A stretch of 42,345 bases of DNA from a virus: positions 1-42,345 of IMG/VR virus record IMGVR_UViG_3300020467_000012; one strand, given 5' to 3'. The position numbers and the translations under genes are program-made. The notes beneath the pieces are model-generated. The model ran no database searches. It was not told where the DNA came from and saw only the letters and a list, made by a program, of their open reading frames with translations. This document shows, piece after piece, positions 1-6,944 of the stretch. Numbering within the stretch: position 1 is the stretch's first letter; every line of letters starts with the position of its first letter.

Positions 1-545
1 ACTTGTTGTTGTGCAGAGAAGTCTCTTGATATATTAAGAATTGATTTAGGATAACGTGTTCCTTTATTCTCAAACTCTTTGCGTGGTTTCATACCATAAT
101 TGTGGTCATTCTTCTTACCTACATAACCTTCTGGGTTCTTACTCTTTCTTTTAAATGGTTCTCCTTTAGTCATTTGAGGATTATATGTACCACCAGCATT
201 TTTATAGAATATTAATATATTCTCATGCACTTTCATTGGTCTCTTTTTTGCAAGACCTGGTGATCCACACTTATTCTTATTCCATATAATCTCATACCTA
301 AACCAATCTATCTTAGAACATATTAATTGAGATGTAAATGGTTGAGAACCAAACAAACATATAATACCTTTAGGTTTAATTATCCTACCATATTGTTCCC
401 ACATCTTACTGTAATCTAGGATCTCATCCCATTTGATAGATGTAGTTCCGTATGGTAGATCACAACATATTAAATCAATAGATTCATCCTCTATTGATTC
501 CATAACCTCTAAACAATCACCCACATGTAAATTACTTGAAAGCAT
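1..545 (-). CDS. DNA methyltransferase, beta-class N6-adenine/N4-cytosine type (3' end outside window)
   Basis: The protein starts at an ATG at 545 and stays open to the window edge, so about 181 N-terminal residues are seen and the C-terminus is missing. Near residue 30 it has the motif IV signature DLPYG followed by TTSIKWD, typical of amino-methyltransferases that modify adenine N6 or cytosine N4. Motif IV near the N-terminus, with the AdoMet motif I expected later, is the beta-class order. The stretch RYPKSIL near the edge, followed by SRDF, is also typical of this family. The start overlaps the end of the upstream 209-residue gene by 14 bases, so the two are probably co-transcribed. No restriction endonuclease is visible, so this is probably an orphan methyltransferase that marks or protects phage DNA; the target sequence cannot be read from the protein. 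Confidence 0.88.
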   Translation of the reverse strand, partial: MLSSNLHVGDCLEVMESIEDESIDLICCDLPYGTTSIKWDEILDYSKMWEQYGRIIKPKGIICLFGSQPFTSQLICSKIDWFRYEIIWNKNKCGSPGLAKKRPMKVHENILIFYKNAGGTYNPQMTKGEPFKRKSKNPEGYVGKKNDHNYGMKPRKEFENKGTRYPKSILNISRDFSAQQQ

Positions 546-1161
546 TAATTACCTCATGTCTTCCTGCATGTGCTTGCTCAAATAGTGTAACAGATTCATC
601 TAATACTGTCAATAATTGTATAAATGCTTCTCTTTTGTTTTGATTCTTAGGAATCATATTGTCATTCCATTTAATTTGAAATGGTAAGTTATTACCATTA
701 GGTGTAAGTTTAGTTAATGTACTTAATTCATTAATGAATACTTTCTTAGTCTTCTTATTCTGAATGAGGAAATAATATGGACGATAAATCTCTTCAAACT
801 GCTCTGCTGTATAATCTGTATACTCATTAACCTTTGCCCAAAACTTCTGCCATTGTTGATACTTAGGCAAATCCTTTTCATCTATTTCACAGAAGGAATA
901 TAATATAGACAATTTAGCACTACAATTATCTGCTGTAGTAGTTGTAGTTGATTTCCAATTAAATGGATTGAATAATTTAAAATCAGCAAATAGTCTTGGT
1001 GGATATATTTCTAAGTCATCAAAAACTTTACTTGCATTTAATAAATTATGTTCTTCATCTAAAAGACTACCAATTCTTCCATCTCTAGTAGAATCATCTG
1101 TTACAAGATTTCCAGGAGTATTGAAATAGTTTTCTATTTCTTTGAACTGAGGATAGTTCAT
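532..1161 (-). CDS. Unknown protein, 209 residues, upstream of the methyltransferase
   Basis: I do not recognise this family. The protein is soluble-looking, without signal peptide or membrane segment, rich in aromatic and Asn/Lys residues, with a short Thr run (TTTTTT) near residue 75. It ends inside the first codons of the methyltransferase (14-base overlap) and starts just after an AT-rich stretch holding a TATAAT box at 1185-1190, so it appears to be the first gene of a two-gene unit. A partner role with the methyltransferase is possible from position alone. It is real by length, codon use and tight packing; its function is open. Confidence 0.75.
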   Translation of the reverse strand: MNYPQFKEIENYFNTPGNLVTDDSTRDGRIGSLLDEEHNLLNASKVFDDLEIYPPRLFADFKLFNPFNWKSTTTTTADNCSAKLSILYSFCEIDEKDLPKYQQWQKFWAKVNEYTDYTAEQFEEIYRPYYFLIQNKKTKKVFINELSTLTKLTPNGNNLPFQIKWNDNMIPKNQNKREAFIQLLTVLDESVTLFEQAHAGRHEVINAFK

Positions 1162-1184
1162 ATCAAAATTGCTTTAATAATAAT

Positions 1185-1190
1185 ATTATA
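1185..1190 (-). promoter_or_regulatory. Possible sigma70-type -10 box for the methyltransferase unit
   Basis: The minus strand reads TATAAT 23 bases before the ATG at 1161. No convincing -35 hexamer sits 16-18 bases upstream, so this is only a candidate. Confidence 0.35.
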
Positions 1191-1208
1191 CACGAACCCC
1201 ATGCAATG

Positions 1209-1222
1209 ACATGAGGTCATGT
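1209..1222. repeat. 14-base palindrome between two small-gene units
   Basis: ACATGA-GG-TCATGT is a perfect inverted repeat in the gap between the end of the 65-residue gene and the -10 box of the methyltransferase unit. It has no T run after it on either strand, so it does not look like an intrinsic terminator. It may be an operator or chance. Confidence 0.4.
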
Positions 1223-1231
1223 GTCACTTAG

Positions 1232-1429
1232 TTAACTGCCATACCCTAGATGTAATTTCTGTATCATACCCTCAAGTTGATACCTCACCTCCTGATATGC
1301 TTCAGCAGTTAATATCTTATCTTTCTTTGCTTTAATCTCTAACTCTTTAATATATGATAAAAAAGCATCCTTTAACAGTTGTTTCTCTTTATCATTTAAT
1401 AATATGCACTCAGGTAGTTCAATATCCAT
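1232..1429 (-). CDS. Unknown small protein, 65 residues
   Basis: I chose the ATG at 1429 (MDIELPE) rather than the longer in-frame ATG at 1453. TGGAG lies seven bases upstream of 1429, and this start shortens the overlap with the preceding gene from 35 to 11 bases, which is normal here. The protein is acidic/basic-mixed and probably helical (KEKQLLKDAF, LEIKAKKDK). I do not recognise the family. It is the last gene of a run of four small overlapping genes (1232-1950). Confidence 0.6.
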   Translation of the reverse strand: MDIELPECILLNDKEKQLLKDAFLSYIKELEIKAKKDKILTAEAYQEVRYQLEGMIQKLHLGYGS

Positions 1430-1625
1430 CTGAATACTCCATTTCTCTAACATTTTCTATCACTAGGTCTCTAAGTTGCATCAACTCATCATAACATTGT
1501 TGGTTATGAGAACAAGACCTTAAATGATTATCAGGTTTAAGCAATGACTCTAATAAAAGAGTCTTTGCTCTATCCCATTTTTCATATTTAGTTTCACTTT
1601 GAATAATAGTATTTTGATCTTTCAT
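1419..1625 (-). CDS. Unknown small protein, 68 residues
   Basis: The start ATG at 1625 shares one base with the stop codon of the upstream 51-residue gene (TAATG), and its end overlaps the next gene by 11 bases, so it is embedded in a translationally coupled string. The protein contains two Cys around residues 38-44 (RSCSHNQQCYDE) and a helical C-terminus. No family is recognised, and the function is unknown. Confidence 0.6.
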   Translation of the reverse strand: MKDQNTIIQSETKYEKWDRAKTLLLESLLKPDNHLRSCSHNQQCYDELMQLRDLVIENVREMEYSDGY

Positions 1626-1780
1626 TATAGTGATGTTGTATATTCTATTTCTACTCCATCAAATGAAGCATCATCATATTCTATATCAGAGTTATTCTCT
1701 TCATAGAATGTATCAGGGAATAGACCATGAAATTGATCCGACACATCAACTCCTGGTATTTTATTCTTTTTTAAGTCCAT
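1625..1780 (-). CDS. Unknown small acidic protein, 51 residues
   Basis: This short frame runs from an ATG at 1780 to a TAA at 1625. GAGGA lies nine bases before the ATG, a good ribosome binding site. Its start overlaps the end of the upstream basic protein by 10 bases, and its stop shares a base with the next start. The product begins MDLKKNKIPG and is then strongly acidic, with a cluster of Asp/Glu/Tyr/Phe. It fits the gap exactly and is most likely real. No family is recognised. Confidence 0.6.
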   Translation of the reverse strand: MDLKKNKIPGVDVSDQFHGLFPDTFYEENNSDIEYDDASFDGVEIEYTTSL

Positions 1781-1950
1781 TGTTGTTGATCCTCATAGTC
1801 AGTTTTAGATTTAGTTTTGTTTCTATAGTTGTCATAATTTCCTTCTCTAAATTCAGATCTGTTTGTACCTCGTTGCCTCTTATCTCGTAGTGATTTACCT
1901 GGTGAGGAATAACCCCTTTCAGCACCACCACGCCTATAAGTTTTACCCAT
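1771..1950 (-). CDS. Small basic Arg/Gly-rich protein, 59 residues
   Basis: I start this at the ATG at 1950 (MGKTYRRGG). The upstream extension to 2037 would overlap the previous gene by 41 bases and adds sequence without family character. The product is very basic and polar (KTYRRGG, KSLRDKRQRG, RNKTKSK), with a Gln/Trp-rich end. Proteins opening with MGKTYRRG are, from memory, common small unknowns in T4-like cyanophages. The composition suggests nucleic-acid contact, but that is inference. The ribosome binding site is weak. Confidence 0.6.
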   Translation of the reverse strand: MGKTYRRGGAERGYSSPGKSLRDKRQRGTNRSEFREGNYDNYRNKTKSKTDYEDQQQWT

Positions 1951-1996
1951 GAGTTTGTTTGTGCAATTTAATAGACTACATTTGTATGTATGCAGA

Positions 1997-2230
1997 TTAG
2001 TCGATTGACGACTGTGTTCTCCGATACTCATCAACATGTTCCGTTAAAAGAGTCTTAGAAGATTCGTCAGAACTAAATGCTTTAACAAGTTTTAACTCAT
2101 CATAGGCAAATCCTGAACCTCTAAGAAAATCATCAACATAATCAACCACTTCATCAATATAACATGATTCAAATGATTTAGTTGTCTTTGTACCATTGTC
2201 ATCAATGGATTGTAAATAAAATGAGGGCAT
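1997..2230 (-). CDS. Unknown small protein, 77 residues
   Basis: It begins MPSFYLQSIDDNG, a short beta-like start, followed by an acidic helix-rich body. No membrane segment, Cys pair or known motif is visible. The ATG follows directly after a long inverted repeat (2231-2266), with only AGAAAG as a possible ribosome binding site, so its translation may be structurally controlled. Family not recognised; probably a conserved cyanophage unknown. Confidence 0.6.
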   Translation of the reverse strand: MPSFYLQSIDDNGTKTTKSFESCYIDEVVDYVDDFLRGSGFAYDELKLVKAFSSDESSKTLLTEHVDEYRRTQSSID

Positions 2231-2266
2231 CTTTCTGCTATTATACTTCGCCAGTATAACAGAAAG
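2231..2266 (-). promoter_or_regulatory. Inverted repeat directly before a start codon, also holding a TATAAT box
   Basis: The arms CTTTCTG(CTA)TTATAC (2231-2246) and GTATAACAGAAAG (2254-2266) pair over 13 bases with a three-base bulge and a seven-base loop. The minus-strand copy ends at the base before the ATG at 2230 and includes TATAAT (2239-2244). It could be a promoter/operator, an RNA hairpin masking the start, or a 3' end of the upstream fibre gene. There is no T run, so a simple terminator is unlikely. Confidence 0.5.
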
Positions 2267-2295
2267 TTACCCTCTTTGTCTATAGCTATGCCAGT

Positions 2296-3627
2296 TTATT
2301 GTTTGGTTATCTTAATATATCCATCTCCTGTGTATGTACTAGCAGTATTACTTGTATTACCACCTGCCTGATTCTGTGCATTGGTTCCAGCATTGTAAGA
2401 ACCTCCACCACCTCCACCAGTTGATCCAGAAGACCATTGACCTGAAGTGCAACCTCCAGTCCAACCTCCACCAGCACCTGGTCCAGATAGTTGTCCTCCA
2501 CCACCTCCACCAAATCCACCTTTATTTCCTGATCCATAGCAACAGTTACCATCTCCACCTACCATACCATTATTAAATCCTTGACCACCGTAAGCAGTAC
2601 AACAATGACCACCGCCATTCTGACCACCAGTCAAGTATCCACCACCAGCACCACCCATGTATCCACCACTGGTATTTCCACCATACCCATTACTAGGTTG
2701 TGAAGGGTTATAGTAACAAGTTGGTCTTCCACCTGATTGTCCAGATTGACCTCTTGCCCATGATGTAGGTCTGCTACATGACCATCCCCAGTTGTTACTA
2801 GGAGATCCACCAGCACCACCAGCAATAAGAAGAGGAGATCCACTTGTAGCGTTCTTAACAAATGATCCTCCACCTCCACCTGCCTCATTACCATGAGGTG
2901 AATAGTACTGACCACCACCAACACCAACTACCATTTCAAGTTGATCTCCTTTAGTAAGTGAGAAAGTTCCTGTAATCTTTGCACCCCAATAATCAGTATA
3001 CCCATAATTATAGTCTCTTCCTCCTCTTGCTCCACCTGCTTCTATCTGATAATTAGCATCTTCAGGAACAGTCCATAGTTGATAACCTTGATAAGTTCCT
3101 TGACCAAAGTTAGTACCATCATTCCAAGGTTGACCACTATATTCTGAGGTCATTTGACTTTGGTTGGGACCAGTCTTACTACCTCTACTTACAATAGATT
3201 TGAATGTAAATGATGAGAAATCAAATAATTTTCCACCAGCACCACCTCCAAATGGTGTAATCCAACCTGCTTCCTCCTCCTCGTCATTATCTCCAGGTTC
3301 GCCTGGATCAAAGTATATCTCTATCTCTTCTATTTCTGTATTATATCCAATCAAACCATTTTGTAGATTAGTTGATGGTTTTGTTGATTCATCCCATGTA
3401 GGTAAAACATCAACTGCTCTACCCACCTCAATCCAAGAACTACCTGACCATACACATAAAGTTTCTTTCTCGTTATCATATATTAATGCACCTGAATGAG
3501 ATCCAGTCATTCCAGATGGTCGGTTAGCAGTAGTAACTGAAGGAACCATTATTCCTTTATTACCAGTTACCATACCACTTACGTTAATGGTACCTGCTGA
3601 TAGGAGTCTTGATGAAAATTCTGACAT
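2296..3627 (-). CDS. Glycine-rich tail fibre/adhesin with ALK/LTK-like glycine-rich domain (paralogue A)
   Basis: This is a 443-residue virion-type protein. Residues 1-125 carry two copies of the short fibre domain seen across this block (pattern RP-x-G-x-IYN...W-G-S-x-W). Residues 138-443 resemble the animal ALK/LTK ectodomain: GPNQSQMTSEY, then GYQLWTVPED, YQIEAGGARGG, TGTFSLTKGDQL, VVGVGGG, GGGGGSF and PLLIAGGAGG, then long Gly runs ending DGYIKITKQ. Seven Cys, including two CC pairs, lie in the Gly-rich part. The order of these blocks matches what I know of the ALK glycine-rich domain (Pfam Gly_rich, PF12810). The likely role is distal receptor binding, with Gly runs folding as polyglycine-II helices as in the S16 gp38 adhesin. 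A late promoter and GGAGG precede the start. It is close to 5613-6908 over its C-terminal two thirds. Confidence 0.82.
   Translation of the reverse strand: MSEFSSRLLSAGTINVSGMVTGNKGIMVPSVTTANRPSGMTGSHSGALIYDNEKETLCVWSGSSWIEVGRAVDVLPTWDESTKPSTNLQNGLIGYNTEIEEIEIYFDPGEPGDNDEEEEAGWITPFGGGAGGKLFDFSSFTFKSIVSRGSKTGPNQSQMTSEYSGQPWNDGTNFGQGTYQGYQLWTVPEDANYQIEAGGARGGRDYNYGYTDYWGAKITGTFSLTKGDQLEMVVGVGGGQYYSPHGNEAGGGGGSFVKNATSGSPLLIAGGAGGSPSNNWGWSCSRPTSWARGQSGQSGGRPTCYYNPSQPSNGYGGNTSGGYMGGAGGGYLTGGQNGGGHCCTAYGGQGFNNGMVGGDGNCCYGSGNKGGFGGGGGGQLSGPGAGGGWTGGCTSGQWSSGSTGGGGGGSYNAGTNAQNQAGGNTSNTASTYTGDGYIKITKQ
2450..2487. repeat. Direct repeat shared by the two adhesin paralogues, copy 1a
   Basis: A 38-base exact match to 5767-5804 inside the Gly-rich coding region, about 3.3 kb apart in direct orientation. 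With the copies at 2692-2733 and 3190-3227, it marks recent duplication or gene conversion. Confidence 0.85.
2692..2733. repeat. Direct repeat shared by the two adhesin paralogues, copy 2a
   Basis: A 42-base exact match to 6015-6056, covering the region that encodes the Cys-Tyr-Tyr-Asn-Pro-Ser-Gln motif. Confidence 0.85.
3190..3227. repeat. Direct repeat shared by the two adhesin paralogues, copy 3a
   Basis: A 38-base exact match to 6513-6550, encoding the start of the ALK-like module (FDFSSFTFKSIV). Confidence 0.85.
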
Positions 3628-3650
3628 GACTGTATACTATTCCTCCATTA

Positions 3651-3657
3651 TATTTAT
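3651..3657 (-). promoter_or_regulatory. T4-type late promoter -10 (ATAAATA)
   Basis: Minus-strand ATAAATA lies 23 bases before the start at 3627, followed by GGAGGAA. It overlaps the end of the next upstream gene, as most late boxes in this window do. Confidence 0.65.
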
Positions 3658-4784
3658 TGGTCTGAGGTGTTGGTACTTGGAAATGCTCTATCTGGTCCCC
3701 ATATAATTCTTACTGCACCTATACCACCATAAGAACCCCAAGAGTCGTTTGATCCAGCACCTCCACCATAATCACCACCTGGAACATCTGGGTCATTACC
3801 TGTGTTTCCTCCACCATTAGAACCACCTGATCCACCACGACCAGCACCACCACTACTGGAACTTACTTGTCCATTAGCACCTTGACCATTGAGACCTACG
3901 CCTCCACCGCCTCCTCCATAGGATTCGGAAGAACCAGCATATCCACCTGATCCACCGCCTCCAGCACCATTTCCACCAGTACCCCAACCTGAAGTATGGT
4001 GACCTCCATATCCTCCATTTCCTGAGTATCCACCAGCACCACCTCCACCACAAGATTGTCCTGTATCACTTAAACTACTTCTGTTACCATCTCCACCATT
4101 ACCACCAAATCCTCCACCTTGAGAAGATCCACCTGAACCACCAAATCCTCCACCTTGACCACCGTAACCTGGTCTACTAGCAGAACCATTTCTATCTCTA
4201 CCAGTTCCACCTCCTCCACCACCATACACAGTATTAGTGTCTATAAAGTATGAAGTTCCACCATTACCAGCATAATTTCCTGGAGATGCTGGTGTTCCTT
4301 TTGCTCCTACAAATACAGTATAACTCTGACCTGGTTGAACTGGGATAGCATTTGCCCATCCAAGACCACCACCTCCACCTGCACCTTGTTCATCTCTGGT
4401 AGAACCACCACCAGCACCAACAGCAACTACACAGACATCATAAACATTATCAGGACATGTCCATGAGAATGATCCTGAAGATGTCCATTTCTCTTGACCT
4501 GAAACAGTTGTTAGACCACTACCAGCACCACCTTGAGGATTTGTAACTGGTATCCATGTCTCACCATCGTATACTTCTATAGCAAGTAAGGTTTCATTAA
4601 TTCTTATCATCCCAACTTGGGGATTTGTTGGTCTTTGTCCTGTTGTGCCAGATGGTAGACATATCTGACCATTTTGTCCCATAGCAAACTGCCCAAAGAT
4701 ATTAAGATGGTCTTGACCATCCATCTGAAGCATCATCTCCGATTGCTCTGGACCATATAATTCATCAAATCTTATAATACTCAT
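3654..4784 (-). CDS. Glycine-rich tail fibre protein, GAVRIIWG-ending type
   Basis: This 376-residue protein has an N-terminal short fibre domain around residues 40-85 (TGQRPTNPQVGMIRIN, then YDGETWIP). A Gly-rich body follows, opening with SGSFSWTCPDNVYDV and PGQSYTVFVGAKG and ending GAVRIIWGPDRAFPS. That ending is common in glycine-rich fibre proteins of marine phages. The body differs in layout from the ALK-like paralogues (2296, 5613, 6945): it lacks their GPxxSQ and WTVP blocks at the start, so it is a second glycine-rich fold type (Gly_rich_2-like). The start directly abuts the stop of the 102-residue gene upstream. The role is presumably host attachment or fibre decoration; the receptor is unknown. 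Confidence 0.75.
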   Translation of the reverse strand: MSIIRFDELYGPEQSEMMLQMDGQDHLNIFGQFAMGQNGQICLPSGTTGQRPTNPQVGMIRINETLLAIEVYDGETWIPVTNPQGGAGSGLTTVSGQEKWTSSGSFSWTCPDNVYDVCVVAVGAGGGSTRDEQGAGGGGGLGWANAIPVQPGQSYTVFVGAKGTPASPGNYAGNGGTSYFIDTNTVYGGGGGGTGRDRNGSASRPGYGGQGGGFGGSGGSSQGGGFGGNGGDGNRSSLSDTGQSCGGGGAGGYSGNGGYGGHHTSGWGTGGNGAGGGGSGGYAGSSESYGGGGGGVGLNGQGANGQVSSSSGGAGRGGSGGSNGGGNTGNDPDVPGGDYGGGAGSNDSWGSYGGIGAVRIIWGPDRAFPSTNTSDQ

Positions 4785-5093
4785 TTATGGATCCTCCTCT
4801 TCTTCAGGTTCTGGTGCAGTATTAATCTTCCACCACTCAGTACCATTATAATATTCTAATCCAATAGTACTTCCTGTTTCGGAATCAGTATCAGTATTCC
4901 ATCTAAGATAACCTGTAAGTGGATTCTGTGGTCTCTGTGATGTAGTACCTGTTGGTAACTGAAATGCTTGTGAAGTACAATGACTTAAGTCAACAACACC
5001 ATCCACCTCAAAGGTATGACCAGCACTAACACTAACCTGACCTAATGTAGGACCAATACCAGATATTTTATGTGTCGTTACTTTCGCTGACAT
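4785..5093 (-). CDS. Short fibre-domain protein, 102 residues
   Basis: It contains the same short fibre domain as its neighbours (LPTGTTSQRPQNPLTGYLRWN ... YYNGTEWWKI pattern, residues 43-90) and stops after an acidic tail (EPEEEED) without any glycine-rich body. It may be a stand-alone fibre foot or linker that binds the partner encoded immediately downstream, or a remnant of a longer fibre whose C-terminal part now forms a separate gene. Its start shares a base with the stop of the coiled-coil gene upstream (TAATG), suggesting coupled synthesis. Confidence 0.7.
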   Translation of the reverse strand: MSAKVTTHKISGIGPTLGQVSVSAGHTFEVDGVVDLSHCTSQAFQLPTGTTSQRPQNPLTGYLRWNTDTDSETGSTIGLEYYNGTEWWKINTAPEPEEEEDP

Positions 5094-5380
5094 TACTCTT
5101 CAGGCGGTGTTGCTGGTGGATCTATATTATTAATAGGATCGTCTTCTGGATATGGTATAACAGCATTTTCTTCTTCATCCAATGCTTCCTGTGCTTTCCT
5201 ATTTGCAAGTGCAGCAGCATGTACTCCAGATTGTATATCTTTAGTAATAACTAAATCTGCCTCTAGTACAAACAATTCCCTTTGATGGCTCCTTGCTGTT
5301 TCTAGTTGCTCTTCCAAACTACGAATAGATGCTTCTATAGCGATTTGTTTTTCTTTTAGTTCTGAAGGTGTCATAATCAA
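5093..5380 (-). CDS. Small coiled-coil protein, 95 residues, fibre block
   Basis: Residues 5-50 are a strongly predicted alpha-helical heptad region (LKEKQIAIEASIRSLEEQLE), followed by an Ala-rich helix and an acidic, Pro-rich tail ending PPATPPEE. No enzyme motif is present. The coiled coil and its place between fibre genes suggest a trimerisation factor, fibre chaperone or linker; that is inference. A late -10 box lies 16 bases before the start. The start could also be the second in-frame ATG (MTPSELKE). Confidence 0.65.
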   Translation of the reverse strand: MIMTPSELKEKQIAIEASIRSLEEQLETARSHQRELFVLEADLVITKDIQSGVHAAALANRKAQEALDEEENAVIPYPEDDPINNIDPPATPPEE

Positions 5381-5396
5381 TAAACTATCCTGACAC

Positions 5397-5403
5397 TATT
5401 TAT
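5397..5403 (-). promoter_or_regulatory. T4-type late promoter -10 (ATAAATA)
   Basis: Minus-strand ATAAATA lies 16 bases before the start at 5380 and touches the stop codon of the upstream Cys-rich gene. Confidence 0.6.
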
Positions 5404-5609
5404 CACCATTTGTTAATGGGGCAATGTGCGTCTTTCATCTTTGTTTTTAATTGCATAAAGCATCCACACTTACGACATTGTTGAGTTGTTTGTTTGAATT
5501 GGTCACATGCTCTACACATGTCCATTCTTTCTTTTTTTAATTTTTCATTTGCAAATGGATTATAGGATGGATTTCCTCTCCACTTAAAACCATCATAATG
5601 AGGTGACAT
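5403..5609 (-). CDS. Small Cys-rich, probable zinc-binding protein, 68 residues
   Basis: The second half has MCRACDQF, QCRKCGCF and a final DAHCP, giving two CxxC pairs plus further Cys. This is the spacing of a compact zinc ribbon. The N-terminus (MSPHYDGFKWRGNPSYNPF) is aromatic and unstructured. It sits between fibre genes, directly downstream of paralogue B (three bases between). The role is unknown: it might be a small virion component or a regulator. I infer zinc binding from Cys spacing only. Confidence 0.65.
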   Translation of the reverse strand: MSPHYDGFKWRGNPSYNPFANEKLKKERMDMCRACDQFKQTTQQCRKCGCFMQLKTKMKDAHCPINKW

Positions 5610-5612
5610 AAT

Positions 5613-6908
5613 TTAGTTTTTAGTAATCTTAATATATCCGTTACCACTATATCCACCACCTTCAGATGATGAATTACCACCTTGTTGTGCTTGAGCATTG
5701 GTTCCAGCATTATATGAACCACCTCCACCACCATGAGTAGCACCAGATGACCACTGTCCTGAAGTACAACCTCCAGTCCAACCTCCACCAGCACCTGGTC
5801 CAGAGAGTTGACCACCGCCACCTCCACCAAATCCACCAGCATTTTGATCTGAGTTAGTATAGCAACAGTTACCTTGACCACCTACCATACCATTATTATA
5901 TCCTTGACCACCATAAGCAGTACAACAGTGACCACCACCATTTTGACCACCAGTTAAATATCCTCCTCCAGCACCACCCATGTATCCACCAGATGTGTTA
6001 CCACCATATCCAGGACTAGGTTGTGAAGGGTTATAGTAACAAGTTGGTCTTCCACCATATTCACCTGATTGTCCATATCCCCATGAAGTAGGTCTGCTAC
6101 ATGACCATCCCCATGATGCACCACCAGCACTACCTCCTCCACCACCAGCAATAATTAATGGAGAACTACCTGTCTTGTTAACAACAAATGATCCTCCACC
6201 ACCACCTGCTTCATGTCCATGAGGTGAATAGTATTGGTTACCACCAACACCAACAACCATTGATAATTCTGTTTCTTTAGTTAAAGCAAATGTTCCTGTA
6301 ATCTTTGCACCCCAAAGATTTGATTGTCCATAGTTTAAATCTCTACCACCTCTTGCTCCACCAACCTCAATAGTATAATTACCATCTTCAGGAACAGTCC
6401 ATACTTGATAACCTTGATAATCTCCTTGCTTAAAGTATTGTGATGCCCAAGGTTGTCCAGAATACTCGCTACTCATTTGACTTGAGTTTGGACCTTGCCT
6501 ACTACCTCTACCTACAATAGATTTGAATGTAAATGATGAGAAATCAAATAGAGCAGCACCAGCACCGTCAGCAGCATTAGAACCAAATGTTACCCAATCA
6601 GAACCATTGAAAATCTCTGCCTGACCTGTTGTTGTATTAAAACCAAACTGTCCTGTAGATGGTGACGTTGGTCTTCCTTCTTCTCCTGACCATGTTCTTA
6701 AATTACCAGCACCTAAACTTAACCAAGTACTTCCTTTCCACAACTCAACATCCTGTCCAGTTGTATTATAAATTATCACCCCTGGATCAGCACTAGCAGG
6801 TTTTCCAGCATCCGCATAATTTGGTGCTTTTAATGCGGTATTAGCGGATACCATTCCTGTCGCATGTACATTCGCTGCTGTAACGGTATCTACGTTGAGA
6901 TTACTCAT
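5613..6908 (-). CDS. Glycine-rich tail fibre/adhesin with ALK/LTK-like glycine-rich domain (paralogue B)
   Basis: This 431-residue paralogue of 2296-3627 has two short fibre domains in residues 1-110 (VIIYNTTGQ...WKGSTW and FGFNTTTGQ...FNGSDW). The ALK-like module spans residues 123-431: GPNSSQMSSEY, YQVWTVPEDG, IEVGGARGG, TGTFALTKE, VVGVGGN, GGGGGSF, PLIIAGGGGG, then Gly runs ending NGYIKITKN. All seven Cys of the paralogue's Gly-rich part are kept in the same contexts (SCSRP, PTCYY, HCC, NCC, GGCTS). The C-terminal domains are close to each other even at the DNA level, while the N-terminal fibre domains have diverged. That is the reverse of the usual fibre pattern. A late box lies 25 bases upstream. 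The likely role is host attachment. Confidence 0.82.
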   Translation of the reverse strand: MSNLNVDTVTAANVHATGMVSANTALKAPNYADAGKPASADPGVIIYNTTGQDVELWKGSTWLSLGAGNLRTWSGEEGRPTSPSTGQFGFNTTTGQAEIFNGSDWVTFGSNAADGAGAALFDFSSFTFKSIVGRGSRQGPNSSQMSSEYSGQPWASQYFKQGDYQGYQVWTVPEDGNYTIEVGGARGGRDLNYGQSNLWGAKITGTFALTKETELSMVVGVGGNQYYSPHGHEAGGGGGSFVVNKTGSSPLIIAGGGGGSAGGASWGWSCSRPTSWGYGQSGEYGGRPTCYYNPSQPSPGYGGNTSGGYMGGAGGGYLTGGQNGGGHCCTAYGGQGYNNGMVGGQGNCCYTNSDQNAGGFGGGGGGQLSGPGAGGGWTGGCTSGQWSSGATHGGGGGSYNAGTNAQAQQGGNSSSEGGGYSGNGYIKITKN

Positions 6909-6933
6909 AACTCCATCTATTACCTATCTTATG

Positions 6934-6940
6934 TATTTAT
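6934..6940 (-). promoter_or_regulatory. T4-type late promoter -10 (ATAAATA)
   Basis: Minus-strand ATAAATA, preceded by TT, lies 25 bases before the start at 6908 in a 36-base gap. Confidence 0.65.
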
Positions 6941-6944
6941 AATT

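Noticed and set aside
1630-1890. Plus-strand 86-residue frame
   Set aside because: It covers two minus-strand small genes that have a ribosome binding site and start/stop overlaps; composition is Leu/Ser/Ile-rich shadow.
2307-2558. Long frames overlapping the glycine-rich fibre genes (also near 2631, 5537, 5954, 6962 and on the plus strand near 2352 and 7028)
   Set aside because: They are by-products of the Gly/Pro codon bias (GGN/CCN) of the fibre genes; products are low-complexity Val/Leu/His strings with no start signals.
4785-5093. Pseudogene of a fibre
   Set aside because: It has a proper start, stop and coupling to both neighbours, and a similar short gene exists at 8148-8570.
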